Positions 40,373-49,731 of a stretch of DNA of 64,000 bases are shown one piece after another; within the stretch, counting starts at the first letter, position 1, and the number at the start of each line of letters is the position of its first letter. Location of the stretch: the NCBI GenBank assembly GCA_041390905.1, contig JAWKPA010000018.1, forward strand, positions 56,052-120,051, written 5' to 3'. This DNA is from JACKCD01 sp041390905. Its GTDB lineage: Bacteria; Chloroflexota; Anaerolineae; Promineifilales; Promineifilaceae. Made by a program: the position numbers and the translations under genes. The notes beneath the pieces were generated by a model. It was given only the letters and a program-made list of their open reading frames with translations. It was not told the origin of the DNA and made no database searches.

Positions 40373-43132
40373 CTATTCTATCAGTTTGGCACGAACGGCC
40401 GTTACCGACACCACATGCCCAATCTCCACAAAAATAGCCTTGCACCGCTCATACAGCCGCCGCGCTGCCGCCTCATCCCCCGCCGCCAGTGCCAAATCCC
40501 CCAGCTTTTCCAGACACAGCCCCATCCCCCGCCGGTCTCCCATCTCCTCCCGCAATGCCAGACTTTCTTCATACAGCCGCCGCGCCCGTTCCGGCTGCCC
40601 CAACGCCTGCGCCACCGCTCCCAGATTTTGCAGCGAAAACCCCATGCCAAAGCGGTCGCCTAACGGCCGTTTACGCGCCAAACTCTGTTGCAGCAACTGC
40701 TCCGCTACGTCAAAATCCTGCCGGTGCATCTGCACCCGCCCCATAATATCCAGCGCAATCGCCTCCCCAAATGGGTCATCCAGCCGCTGCGCCAGCGTCA
40801 ACGCCTGCTGCAAATGGGTCAACGCCCCGGCTTCGTCCTGCCGGTAAAACGCGGCCGCACCCAAATAGTTATGGCAAAAAATCGTTTCTGCTGCCGCCCC
40901 GGCTTCGTCCAATCGCGCCAAACTGTAGTGCAGCGTTTGCTCTCCCTGTGCCGTCTGTCCGCGCAAAAATTGCAGCCAACCGTGCCGCGCCTGAATCCGC
41001 CACTGCATAACGGCCGTTTCTTCCCCCCACTGCCCCAGCCAATCCACCACCTGCCCCAGCAGTTGCTCCCCTTCTTCAAACCAGCTTCGCATGGTGAAAA
41101 AGTGAAACATCGTTTCGCTCATGTCCCGCACCAGCGACTGCCAATTGAGGAGGGTGGCAACTTGTAACGGCCGTTCCAACGCCCAACGCCACCCCGCCCG
41201 CACATTCTCCAGCTCCAGCCGAATGCCATCCAGTGCCGCCAGCTGATCGCCCCCTTGCAGCGGCCGCAGCCACCCCTGCAAAAACGCCGCATAAAACGCC
41301 GCATGGCGATCCTGCACCTGGATCTGTGCCACTGGCAGCAGCTTGTCCAGCGCATACTGCCGCAGCACGGCGTGCATCTCATATCGCCCCGGCTGGCGCA
41401 CGCGCAAAAAGGATTTGTCCACCAGCGAAGCCAGCAGGGGCAGCTTTGCCTGTGCCACCGTTTGCGCCGCCTCACGGCTAAAGCCAGCGCGAAAAACGGC
41501 CAATCGCGCCAGCACCTGCTGCTCATTTGGTGTAAGCAGCTTCCACGAATAGGCAAAGACGGCCTGCAAACTTTGGTGCCGTTCGGCCACAGCGCGGGGT
41601 GCATCGCTGAGAAAGTCATAGGAACGGCCGATTTCAGCCACAATTTCCGCACACGACAGCAGCCGCAACCACGTTGCCGCCAACTCAATTCCCAGCGGAA
41701 CCCCCTCCACAAGCTGGCAAATGCGCCACACCGCTTCCCGGTTAGCCATCGTAAGCTGGAATTCTGGCTGTACCTGCTGGGCGCACTGTACAAACAACGC
41801 CGCCGCCGCATAGGTGCCTTCTTTGGGTGCGGCGGCTGGAAACGGCAGACCTTCTACCATCAACAGCCACTCGCCGCGCACGTTGAGCCGCTCCCGCGAT
41901 GTGACCAGCAGTTTGAGGCCGGGAATGCGGGTTAAAAGCTGTTGCAGCAAGTGGATAACGGCCGTTTCTCCCAGCAAATGTTCGGCATTGTCCAGCACCA
42001 GCAGCAGCCGCTTTTGCCGCAAATAGCCCAGCAGTTGTGCCTGCGGCGAGGCCGCACCCGCCAACGACAGATTCACCGCATCGGCAATGGTTGTGGGCAG
42101 CAGCGTGGCATTATCCAGTTCCGCCAGCGAGACAAACCACGTACCGTGGGGAAAAAGCGACGCATTTGCCGCTGCCTCGGCCGCCGCCAGTGCCAGCCGC
42201 GTTTTCCCAACCCCACCCGGCCCCAGCAGCGTCAACAGCCGACAATCCGGCTCAACCAGCCGTGCGGCAATGGTCGTCAGTTCAGCTTCACGCCCGACGA
42301 GGGGTGTCAGTGAGCCTGGTAAGTTGTGCAGGGGAGCCGGGGAGCGGGGGAGCCGGGGAGACAAATTCCCCCCTGCCCCCCTGCTCCCCTGCCCCCCCGC
42401 CCGAATTCTTTCCGCCAACGCCACCGTCTCCGCCTCCGGATCCACCCCCAACTCATCGGCCAGCAGTTGGCGGCATTGATCAAACTGCGCCAGGGCGGCG
42501 TGACGCTGCCCGTCCCCGGCCAAAAGCTGCATAAGCTGCCGCTGCGCCCGCTCACGCAGGGGATCCAGCCGCAGAAGCTGCTGCGCGGCGGCAATGCCGG
42601 CCGACCACTGCTGTTTATCCAAATAATAGGTGGTTAGCTGCTCCCACCCGGCCACGACCAGCCGGTGCAGCCGCTCTTGCTCCAACAATTGCCATTCTTC
42701 AAAGAGGGAGGCATCGCGGATGGAAAAACCAGCGAGGAAATCGCCGTGGTAGAGGGTGAGGGTGGCTTGCAGGGAAACGGCCGTTTCCTCCGTCAAACGT
42801 TGGTGCGCCACTGCCGCCACGGCCTGCGCCAGCACCAGCGCATCCACCCACACCCCAGCCGCATCCACCCCCACCGCCTGCCGCGAACTCAGCAACATCT
42901 CCCCCAACGGCTTACGCAGGCTGCTCAAAAGCACGCTCAAGTTGCCTAATGCCCGCTGCTGCGGCCGGTCATCCCACAGCAACGTTGCCAGCAGGTCACG
43001 CGGCTGCGGCTGCGGCTGGCACGCCAAATACGCCAGCAATGCCTCGGCCTTGCGCGAGGCCAAATCGGTGAGCGGCTCTCCGTCAAGCTCCAGCCGCGCC
43101 CCACCCAGCAAAAACAGCTTTAATTGTGCCAT
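40373..43132 (-). CDS. SARP/BTAD transcriptional regulator with NB-ARC ATPase and TPR repeats
   Basis: 919 residues in the AfsR/GutR-like order. N-terminal winged-helix and BTAD domain (KLFLLGGARLELDGEPLTDL, then DPLRERAQRQLMQLLAGDGQRHAALAQFDQCRQLLADELGVDPE) to about residue 240. The NB-ARC ATPase has LVGREAELTTI, Walker A LLGPGGVGKTRLA, LLLVLDNAEHL and VTSRERL. A C-terminal TPR array (about 620-910; AFYRQDEAGALTHLQQALTLA and ALGQPERARRLYEESLALREEMGDRRG) completes it. It acts as an ATP-switched DNA-binding regulator with TPRs sensing a partner. Repeat DNA encodes the linker between BTAD and NB-ARC. No obvious target operon adjoins. Confidence 0.9.
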   Translation of the reverse strand: MAQLKLFLLGGARLELDGEPLTDLASRKAEALLAYLACQPQPQPRDLLATLLWDDRPQQRALGNLSVLLSSLRKPLGEMLLSSRQAVGVDAAGVWVDALVLAQAVAAVAHQRLTEETAVSLQATLTLYHGDFLAGFSIRDASLFEEWQLLEQERLHRLVVAGWEQLTTYYLDKQQWSAGIAAAQQLLRLDPLRERAQRQLMQLLAGDGQRHAALAQFDQCRQLLADELGVDPEAETVALAERIRAGGQGSRGAGGNLSPRLPRSPAPLHNLPGSLTPLVGREAELTTIAARLVEPDCRLLTLLGPGGVGKTRLALAAAEAAANASLFPHGTWFVSLAELDNATLLPTTIADAVNLSLAGAASPQAQLLGYLRQKRLLLVLDNAEHLLGETAVIHLLQQLLTRIPGLKLLVTSRERLNVRGEWLLMVEGLPFPAAAPKEGTYAAAALFVQCAQQVQPEFQLTMANREAVWRICQLVEGVPLGIELAATWLRLLSCAEIVAEIGRSYDFLSDAPRAVAERHQSLQAVFAYSWKLLTPNEQQVLARLAVFRAGFSREAAQTVAQAKLPLLASLVDKSFLRVRQPGRYEMHAVLRQYALDKLLPVAQIQVQDRHAAFYAAFLQGWLRPLQGGDQLAALDGIRLELENVRAGWRWALERPLQVATLLNWQSLVRDMSETMFHFFTMRSWFEEGEQLLGQVVDWLGQWGEETAVMQWRIQARHGWLQFLRGQTAQGEQTLHYSLARLDEAGAAAETIFCHNYLGAAAFYRQDEAGALTHLQQALTLAQRLDDPFGEAIALDIMGRVQMHRQDFDVAEQLLQQSLARKRPLGDRFGMGFSLQNLGAVAQALGQPERARRLYEESLALREEMGDRRGMGLCLEKLGDLALAAGDEAAARRLYERCKAIFVEIGHVVSVTAVRAKLIE
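42331..42399. repeat. GGGGAGCC tandem foldback inside the SARP gene
   Basis: Arms of GGGGAGCCGGGGAGCGGGGG units and CCCCCTGCTCCCCTGCCCCC units flank ACAAATTC. The frame is kept and the encoded GSRGAGG/SPRLPRSPAPL lies in the BTAD to NB-ARC linker. Confidence 0.8.
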
Positions 43133-43519
43133 TGTCCTGTTTTCATTCTTCGTGGTGGGCTATCGCCCATGCTTAACCCCTTTTGTGTTAGCTGTTCAAT
43201 CTTTCTCCCTGTTCGGCATGGTTCAAAAACCCGAAAAGTTAGCTTGACTCGCTGTAGGGCGATTTTGCAAAATCGCCCGGAACGATTTGCAAAATCGTTC
43301 CACAATTTGTAAAGCTAACCTGAATCATGCCCCCTGTTCATTATCTTATTCCCTGCTGCTTGTCGCAAGTTGTGGGGTAATTTTGCAACATTGCTCCACA
43401 AAACAGAACATATGTTTGTTTTTCCGGGCAAAAACGGTATGCTTGGGGTTGTTTTGGTGGAAAACGGCCGTTTAAGGAGACGGCCTGCTGGGTAGCAAAA
43501 CCCGGCAAAAGAACAAGCT
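43133..43519. repeat. Gene-free stretch with two adjacent TTTGCAAA-centred palindromes
   Basis: About 390 bp upstream of the TfoX-N gene and the SARP start. GGGCGATTTTGC followed by its complement (43256-43277) and GGAACGATTTGCAAAATCGT-type palindrome (43279-43301) lie side by side; a degraded third copy (GGGGTAATTTTGCAACATTG) is near 43374. An AACGGCCGTT copy lies near 43462. No supported gene. Confidence 0.75.
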
Positions 43520-43864
43520 ATGGCCTATGACGAAGGATTAGCCGAACGCATCCGCACCGTTTTGCTCGACACCCCCGGCACCGAGGAAAAGAAAATGTTT
43601 GGCGGCATCGCCTTTATGCTGCGCGACTACATGTTTTGTGGCGTGGTGAACGATACCCTGATGGCGCGGGTGGGGCCAGACAACCAGGCCGCCGCCTTTA
43701 CCAAACCCCACGTGCGGCCAATGGATTTTACCGGCCGGCCGATGAAAGGCTATGTCTATGTGGCCCCCGAAGGCCTTGAGAACGACAACGAACTCGCCTA
43801 CTGGGTCAATCTCTGCGCCAATTTCGTCCACACCCTCCCCCCCAAAAAGCCCAAAACCAAGTAG
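43520..43864 (+). CDS. TfoX N-terminal domain protein
   Basis: 114 residues matching the TfoX_N family: LAERIRTVLLDTPGTEEKKMFGGIAFMLRDYMFCGVVNDTLMARVG and MKGYVYVAPEGLENDNELAYWVNL. In Haemophilus the full TfoX/Sxy activates competence genes; stand-alone N-terminal domains like this are widespread and of unknown role, so competence should not be assumed. The TAG stop merges with a hairpin repeat (43862-43882) also found after the metalloprotease at 16185. Confidence 0.87.
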   Translation: MAYDEGLAERIRTVLLDTPGTEEKKMFGGIAFMLRDYMFCGVVNDTLMARVGPDNQAAAFTKPHVRPMDFTGRPMKGYVYVAPEGLENDNELAYWVNLCANFVHTLPPKKPKTK

Positions 43865-43882
43865 CCGAGGATTCCAATCCTC
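43862..43882. repeat. Stop-codon hairpin repeat, CGAGGATTCCAATCCTCG
   Basis: Second copy of the 16184-16203 element, again placed directly on a TAG stop codon. Confidence 0.8.
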
Positions 43883-43929
43883 GTTCTTCCTTCAGCGTTT
43901 CAGGAACCAGGACTGGAACAATCGGTTGA

Positions 43930-43963
43930 GAAGTTCAACTTCTGGCAGAAGTTGAACTTCTGG
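43930..43963. repeat. AGAAGTTCAACTTCT foldback
   Basis: AGAAGTTCAACTTCT, spacer GGC, AGAAGTTGAACTTCT; the same paired-palindrome unit as at 3935, 4021, 16919 and 57918. Confidence 0.85.
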
Positions 43964-44103
43964 CAGGATTGAAACGAAAGAGACGAACCCAAATGACACC
44001 TGTTTAGCAACATCCTGAATACTTTTTGAAGCGTTTCTGAAGGGTAGCCTGCTATGATTGTCGCAAGTTGAAGGTATGAACCACCTTAACGAGGACAAAG
44101 AAC

Positions 44104-44346
44104 ATGAGCAGTAAGTCACCCAATTACCACGCCTACCTACTCCGTTTGTGGCGAGACCACGCCAACGCCCCCTGGCGGGTTAGCCTGCAAAGTGCCGACA
44201 CCCGTGAGCGTCGCCATTTTGCCGATTTGGCAAACCTGCTGGCTTATTTGGAAGAACAGGTAGAGCAGCCGTGGAGCGGTGAGCAATTACCCGATGGAGG
44301 GAACCACTTATCGTCTGAAGCAGAAACTCTGACCGACTCCAGATAA
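44104..44346 (+). CDS. Conserved small protein (WR-x-SL ... LLAYLEEQ type)
   Basis: 80 residues: YHAYLLRLWRDHANAPWRVSLQSADTRERRHFADLANLLAYLEEQ followed by an acidic tail. I recall similar short proteins, with Y-L-L-R-L-W-R at the start and F-A-x-L-x-x-L-x-x-Y/F-L later, scattered in Chloroflexota genomes, usually alone and without known function. AGGACAAAGAAC precedes the ATG as a weak ribosome site. It may be cotranscribed with the protease gene that starts about 110 bp downstream. Confidence 0.65.
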   Translation: MSSKSPNYHAYLLRLWRDHANAPWRVSLQSADTRERRHFADLANLLAYLEEQVEQPWSGEQLPDGGNHLSSEAETLTDSR

Positions 44347-44453
44347 CAAAATCCCCCAATTTTAGCCACAACTTGTGCAATTCAGCTGATAGAGCTTGCC
44401 CTGTCGTCGCTGCCCCCTGCCTCTATGCTGGCAAAAATTTTGAAGGAGCAAAC

Positions 44454-46406
44454 ATGCGAAAAATCACCTTTTCTTTCCTTTTAATCGTTTTACTTGCTTT
44501 GGCTGGCTGTGAATTTAGCGCCAGCACAGCCAACATCCAAAGTGCCACGCTGTCGCGTGACAAGGCTGGCACGCAAACCACAACCGTTTTTGACCCGGCC
44601 GATACGTTCTACAGCATTGTGGCTTTGGCAAATGCGCCCGATGACACCAAGGTGAAGGCGGTATGGACGGCCGTTAATGTGGGTGAGGCCGCCGAACCCA
44701 ACTACCTGCTCAACGAAACCGAGCTGGTGACGGGCAGCGGCGACGTGGTGTTTGAAGCGTCAAACACCGCCGGAGCGTGGCCGGCCGGAAGCTACAAAGT
44801 AGACATCTACCTCAACGACGAACTCAACCAGACGCTTGATTTTCGGGTGCAGGCTCCGCTGGGGCAAAGCGCGGAACCGACCCAGGCGGCAGAAGAGCCA
44901 GCGACGGTGGTTGAAACGGAGAGCGGATCGGGCAAGAGTGGGGGTGGGGTGGAAACGGCCGTTTCTGGCCCCATCACCACCATCGCCGACGTGCGCTCCG
45001 CCGTCGTCCAAATTATCGCCCAGGGCAGCTTCATCCACCCCGAATTTGGCGCGGTGCAAAACGTCGCCGGGGCTGGCTCCGGCTTCATCATTGACCCCAG
45101 CGGCATCGCCGTCACCAACAACCACGTCGTCACCGGCTCCGCCCTGCTGCAAGTCTATCTGCCCGGCGAAGACCGCCCGCGCAACGCCAAAATCCTCGGC
45201 GTTTCCGAATGCTCCGACCTAGCCGTCATAGACATTGACGGCGACGGCTTCCCCTATCTGCAATGGCACCAAGGAGCCGTCAGCGTCGGCACCGAAATGT
45301 ATGTCGCGGGCTTCCCGCTGGGCAACCCCGAATACACCCTCACACGCGGCATCGTTTCCAAGGAGCAGGCGGGCGGCGAAACCAACTGGGCTTCGGTGGA
45401 GCATGTCATTGAATACGATGCCACCACCAACGGCGGCAACTCCGGTGGCGCGGTGGTGGATGCCAACGGCCAGGTCATTGCCGTCCACTACGCCGGGCGC
45501 GGCGACACGCGGCAGGCGTTTGGCATCAGCGGCGACATTGCCCAAGGCGTGGTGGAGCAACTGCGGCGCGGTGAGGATGCCGACTCCATCGGCATCAACG
45601 GCCAGGCCGTTGTGACGGAAGACGGATTGAGCGGCATCTGGGTTTCCTCGGTCAAGTCTGGCTCCCCGGCCGATGAGGCAGGCATTCGCGGTGGCGATAT
45701 TGTCACCAAGCTGGAAGGGTTGGTGCTGGCAACCGATGGCACCATGTCGTCCTACTGCGACGTGCTTCGCAGCCGCAACGCCGACGACGTAATGAGTTTT
45801 GAAATCCTCCGCTTTGCCACCAGCGAGGTGTTGACGGGCAAGCTCAACAGCTTCGAGGAACTGACCACCGTTTTCTCCTTTGCCCAGGAGCTGGCCGACG
45901 AAGCGGCGCAAACGGGGGTGGCCGAGGCTCCGGTGGCGTATGAATACGTCAGCGTCAGCGACAATTCCGGGGTTTTGACGGTGAGCGTTCCGGCGCAGTG
46001 GGCGGAACTGGACGGCGGCGACTGGGTGCTGGATGGGGCTGCCATTGGGGCCGGGCTACGCGCCGCCCCCAGTCTGGACAGCTTCTACAACTCATGGAGT
46101 ACGCCGGGGATGGTGTTCCTGGCTTCGCACGACTTGTCGCGCAACATGAATGAGCAAACGCTGCTGGCGGAGTTTGATTTTAGCGGTGATTGTGGCTACG
46201 ACGGCCGTTTTAATTACGAAGATTCCCTCTACACAGGCCTCTATGATCTGTATACTAATTGTGGCAATGAGGGAACGCTGCTGGTGGTGTTAACGGCCGT
46301 TCCCCAGGCCCGCAACTACGTCATCCTCGTCATGGTGCAAGCCACCAGCGACGCTGACCTGGAGGCGTTGGATCAGATTTTGAATACGTTTGTTGTCAAT
46401 GCTTGA
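44454..46406 (+). CDS. Lipoprotein PDZ serine protease, paralogue of the 1446-3380 gene
   Basis: 650 residues from the ATG at 44454 behind GAAGGAG. Lipoprotein signal with lipobox LAGC (Cys19), Ig-like N-terminal domain, trypsin-fold domain with TNNHVV (His about 222), SDLAVIDI (Asp about 253) and NGGNSGGAV (Ser about 327), PDZ-like domain starting GIWVSSVKSGSPADEAG, and the same C-terminal domain ending ARNYVILVM. It is alike over the full length to the first protease, so the two arose by duplication. The oxyanion region differs slightly (NGGNSGGAV here against NPGNSGGPL). Confidence 0.88.
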   Translation: MRKITFSFLLIVLLALAGCEFSASTANIQSATLSRDKAGTQTTTVFDPADTFYSIVALANAPDDTKVKAVWTAVNVGEAAEPNYLLNETELVTGSGDVVFEASNTAGAWPAGSYKVDIYLNDELNQTLDFRVQAPLGQSAEPTQAAEEPATVVETESGSGKSGGGVETAVSGPITTIADVRSAVVQIIAQGSFIHPEFGAVQNVAGAGSGFIIDPSGIAVTNNHVVTGSALLQVYLPGEDRPRNAKILGVSECSDLAVIDIDGDGFPYLQWHQGAVSVGTEMYVAGFPLGNPEYTLTRGIVSKEQAGGETNWASVEHVIEYDATTNGGNSGGAVVDANGQVIAVHYAGRGDTRQAFGISGDIAQGVVEQLRRGEDADSIGINGQAVVTEDGLSGIWVSSVKSGSPADEAGIRGGDIVTKLEGLVLATDGTMSSYCDVLRSRNADDVMSFEILRFATSEVLTGKLNSFEELTTVFSFAQELADEAAQTGVAEAPVAYEYVSVSDNSGVLTVSVPAQWAELDGGDWVLDGAAIGAGLRAAPSLDSFYNSWSTPGMVFLASHDLSRNMNEQTLLAEFDFSGDCGYDGRFNYEDSLYTGLYDLYTNCGNEGTLLVVLTAVPQARNYVILVMVQATSDADLEALDQILNTFVVNA

Positions 46407-46409
46407 TTT

Positions 46410-46480
46410 TCAGTAAACGGTAATCAGTAAACGGTAATCGGTAATCAGTTAACCGATTACTGATTACCGATTACCACACA
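46410..46480. repeat. Intergenic hairpin of GGTAATCAGT / ACTGATTACC units
   Basis: CAGTAAACGGTAATCAGTAA and further units are followed by the complementary AACCGATTACTGATTACCGA. Same unit as at 21129-21191 and 63214-63288. Confidence 0.8.
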
Positions 46481-46491
46481 GGAGGAAATAT

Positions 46492-49400
46492 ATGAAGCGC
46501 AACATTTTGATATTGACAGGTTTGTTGCTGGGAATAACGGCCGTTATCGCCCTCATCTTCCTCAACAACCGCCCCCCCGCCATCATCCAGCCGCAAAACC
46601 TCGCTCTGGCAGCCCAACACAGCGACACCCCCGTGGAAAACGACGATTGGGCCGCCATTTCACGCGGGGAGCAGCAGCTACTTGATGGCAACGGCAACCC
46701 CATCCCTATGAACAACCCCGGCTTCGACTGGCATTACCACGAACGCAACCGCAACCCCCTGCGCGTTGCCGGGCTAAAAGGCGCCCGCGCTGGCCGCGAG
46801 GAAATGATCCACTTTATGCGTAGCTACCCCGCCGACACCATCCCCCTCACCGCCCGGCTCGATGCCTACAACCTCTATGAAGCCCAACTGGCCCAGCTTT
46901 CTCCCCAGCAAAGCCGCACCTTTGCCGCCAACACCTGGCAGCAGCTTGGCCCCGACCCCATTACGGGGGAACAGATGGGGGATTTTGACATTGATGCGTC
47001 CGGGCGCGTAACGGCCGTTCTTGTCCACCCCACCAACCCCAACATCGTCTACGTCGGAGCCGCCCAGGGCGGCGTGTGGAAAACCACCGACGGCGGCGAC
47101 AGCTTCGTCTCCCTCACCGATGCCCAAGCCTCCCTCGCCGTTGGCACCATGACCCTCGACCCCAGCAACCCCGACACCATCTACGTCGGCACCGGCGAAC
47201 CCCACGGCTCCGACAGCTACTACGGCCTCGGCATCCTCAAATCCACCAACGGCGGCCAAAGCTGGCAGCTTCTCGGCAGCAACACCTTTGTCGGTCTCGC
47301 CTTCGCCAACATCGTCGTTCACCCCACAAACCCGAACCTGGTTTATGCGGCGGCCGGCTTCACCAAAACCGGCGACAACCACCCGCAAACAGGCACCCCC
47401 GGCATCTATCGCTCCACCGATGGCGGCCAAAGCTGGCAGTTATTAGCCAGCGCCTGCGGCAGCAACGGCTGCGCCTCCTCCTCCGCCCTCGTCATGCCCA
47501 GCAACAACCCCAACACCCTCTACGCCGCCTTCGACGGCTACGGCATCTACAAAACCACCGATGGCGGTGCCAACTGGAGCCAATCCTTTGGCCTCTCCGT
47601 CGCCCACGACCGCATTGAAGTTGCCATCAGCCCCTCCAACCCGGCCGTACTTTACGCCGGTTTTGAAGTGTATCGGCAGGATGGCAGCAGCTTTGGTGCC
47701 GTTTTCAAAAGCATCAACAGCGGCCAAAGCTGGAACCAGCTCAACACCATTCAATACAGCTACTGCGGCGAACAATGCGGCTATGACAACATCCTTGCCG
47801 TCCACCCCACCAACCCCAACATTGTGCTGGCCGGTGGGCAAGCAGTATATAGCGGCAACGTTCCCGGCATTGATGGCGTGGTCTTCCGCACCGATGACGG
47901 CGGCAACAGTTGGTCGTTCAACGGCGGCATCAACGAAGCCACCACTGTCCATCCCGACCTCCACGCCATCGCCTTTGCCCCCAGCAACCCCAACGTTGTC
48001 TGGATCGGCAACGACGGTGGGGTTTATAAATCCACCGACGGCGGCCACACCTGGCAATCCCGCAACAACAATCTCGCCACGCTCCAGTTTCAATCGGTTG
48101 CCCTGCACCCCACCAATCCCAACGTCTTTTTTGGCGGCATGCAGGACAATTCCAAGACCAAAACAACTGACAGCGGCCAAAGCTGGGTTGGGCTGGATGC
48201 CGGTGACGGCGGTTTTACCGCCATTGACCCGTTTGACCCGCGCTACTGGTATGGGACGCGCTTTAGCGCACGCGGTCAATTTATGCAGTTTCAGCGCAAT
48301 GACCAGGCTGGCACCCCCAATGCCGACGATTGGCCGGTTTTAGCCAACGGCATTGACCTCAACGACCGGGTGCTGTTTTATGCGCCATTGCTGACAGACC
48401 CCAATACGGCCGGCCGGGTTTACTGGGGAACACAGCGCCTCTACCGTTCCAACAATCGCGGCAACAACTGGACCGCCATTAGCCCCGATCTGACCAACGG
48501 GTATGCGATTTCAGCCATCAACGTCCTCAAGGGAAACTCAAACTACATCATGACTGGCTCGGCCGACGGGCTGGTGGCGTTGACCAAAGACGGCGGCAAC
48601 AGTTGGTTTGATGTGACCAGCGCTCCCTTGCCCAACCGCTGGGTAGCCGATGTTCGCATGGTCAACCAACAGCTTTTTTATGTGGCCTTTAGCGGTTTTG
48701 CGGCCAACACGCCCGGCACGCCGGGGCATGTGTTCCGCAGCAACGACGGCGGCAGCAGTTGGGTAGATATTTCCCACACGGGGCAGAATAACGGCCTACC
48801 CGATATGCCGGTGCTGGCATTGGCGGTTGACCCTGATGACCCCAACATTGTCTATGCAGGCACTGATTTTGGCGTGTACCGCACGACGGATGGCGGGCAA
48901 AACTGGGTTCCGTTTAACCAGAATTTGCCGCTGGTGGCGATCTTCGATTTGGCGATTCAGAAATATCCGAATGGGGCGAAGCAGTTGGTGGCGGCGACGC
49001 ACGGGCGCAGCTTGTGGAAGCTGCCGTTGAGCAACAGCCAGCCGCCGGGGGATCATGTCGTCTATTTGCCGTATATTGGCAAGCGAGCACCGTTTGACCC
49101 ACAGCCTCATCCAACGGCCGTTCCCACTACCTCTGCCCCCACAGCCACGCCCACAGCCACGCCGCAGGCCACAGCCACGCCCCAGCCTACGCCCACCTTT
49201 ACTCCCACGCCCGGCAGCAACAATCTGCCTGAGGTGCCAAACGGTGACTTTGAGCAGGGACAGAATGGCGACTGGCTGGAAGATTCGCTTAATGGGGAGC
49301 CGCTGATTGTCAGCAATGGCTTGCCTGTTAACGCCCGCTCTGGCAGTTGGGTAGCGTGGCTGGGCGGGGTGGATGATGAAGTCAGCTCGCTGTCACAATC

Positions 49401-49686
49401 ATTCTTCCTGACCGATATTACGGGGCCGCTTTATTTGAAGTTCTATTACCAGATTCGTTCGGACGATGAGTGCGGCTATGATTTTGTCTATGTGCTGCTA
49501 GATGGAAACACGGTTTTGCAAAGTGACTTGTGCGGCAGTGAGGAGACCAATGGCTGGCAGGCGGCTTCGGTTGACCTGGCGGACTTTGTGGGCAGCAGTG
49601 TGACGGTGGCATTTGTGGTAACGACAGATTCCAGCGTTGCCAGCAGTTTCTTTATTGATGACGTAGCATTTACGACTTCGCCATAA
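46492..49686 (+). CDS. Large secreted BNR/sortilin-type beta-propeller protein with C-terminal jelly-roll domain
   Basis: 1064 residues. An N-terminal membrane anchor or signal (NILILTGLLLGITAVIALIFL) leads into about 850 residues with BNR/Asp-box repeats (S-T/N-D/N-G-G-x-S/T-W: STNGGQSWQLL, STDGGQSWQLL, TTDGGANWS, RTDDGGNSWS, STDGGHTWQ, TTDGGQNWV) and spaced PTNPN-x-VY blades, indicating one or two beta-propellers. A Thr/Pro linker (ATPTATPQATATPQPTPT) then joins a C-terminal jelly-roll (GPLYLKFYYQIRSDDECGYD ... ASSFFIDDVAF). The layout resembles xyloglucanase-like or VPS10-type proteins, but no catalytic residues could be assigned. GGAGG stands eight bases before the ATG. Confidence 0.82.
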   Translation: MKRNILILTGLLLGITAVIALIFLNNRPPAIIQPQNLALAAQHSDTPVENDDWAAISRGEQQLLDGNGNPIPMNNPGFDWHYHERNRNPLRVAGLKGARAGREEMIHFMRSYPADTIPLTARLDAYNLYEAQLAQLSPQQSRTFAANTWQQLGPDPITGEQMGDFDIDASGRVTAVLVHPTNPNIVYVGAAQGGVWKTTDGGDSFVSLTDAQASLAVGTMTLDPSNPDTIYVGTGEPHGSDSYYGLGILKSTNGGQSWQLLGSNTFVGLAFANIVVHPTNPNLVYAAAGFTKTGDNHPQTGTPGIYRSTDGGQSWQLLASACGSNGCASSSALVMPSNNPNTLYAAFDGYGIYKTTDGGANWSQSFGLSVAHDRIEVAISPSNPAVLYAGFEVYRQDGSSFGAVFKSINSGQSWNQLNTIQYSYCGEQCGYDNILAVHPTNPNIVLAGGQAVYSGNVPGIDGVVFRTDDGGNSWSFNGGINEATTVHPDLHAIAFAPSNPNVVWIGNDGGVYKSTDGGHTWQSRNNNLATLQFQSVALHPTNPNVFFGGMQDNSKTKTTDSGQSWVGLDAGDGGFTAIDPFDPRYWYGTRFSARGQFMQFQRNDQAGTPNADDWPVLANGIDLNDRVLFYAPLLTDPNTAGRVYWGTQRLYRSNNRGNNWTAISPDLTNGYAISAINVLKGNSNYIMTGSADGLVALTKDGGNSWFDVTSAPLPNRWVADVRMVNQQLFYVAFSGFAANTPGTPGHVFRSNDGGSSWVDISHTGQNNGLPDMPVLALAVDPDDPNIVYAGTDFGVYRTTDGGQNWVPFNQNLPLVAIFDLAIQKYPNGAKQLVAATHGRSLWKLPLSNSQPPGDHVVYLPYIGKRAPFDPQPHPTAVPTTSAPTATPTATPQATATPQPTPTFTPTPGSNNLPEVPNGDFEQGQNGDWLEDSLNGEPLIVSNGLPVNARSGSWVAWLGGVDDEVSSLSQSFFLTDITGPLYLKFYYQIRSDDECGYDFVYVLLDGNTVLQSDLCGSEETNGWQAASVDLADFVGSSVTVAFVVTTDSSVASSFFIDDVAFTTSP

Positions 49687-49694
49687 ATCAGCCT

Positions 49695-49731
49695 AAACCT
49701 CTGAGGTTGCAAAGACCTCAGAGGTTTTTTT
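49695..49731. terminator. Bidirectional intrinsic terminator between converging genes
   Basis: AAACCTCTGAGGT, loop TGCAAAG, ACCTCAGAGGTTTTTTT. The perfect 13-bp stem has T-runs for both strands and serves the BNR gene on the plus strand and aguB on the minus strand, whose stop lies at 49730. Confidence 0.9.

Noticed and set aside
43409..43500. Short reading frame beginning MFVFPGKNGML upstream of the TfoX-N gene
   Set aside because: It has no ribosome site and its end is set by AACGGCCGTT and random sequence; not credible as a gene.
43520..43864. Evidence for natural competence from the TfoX-like gene
   Set aside because: Only the N-terminal domain is present and such stand-alone proteins are common in bacteria without known competence.
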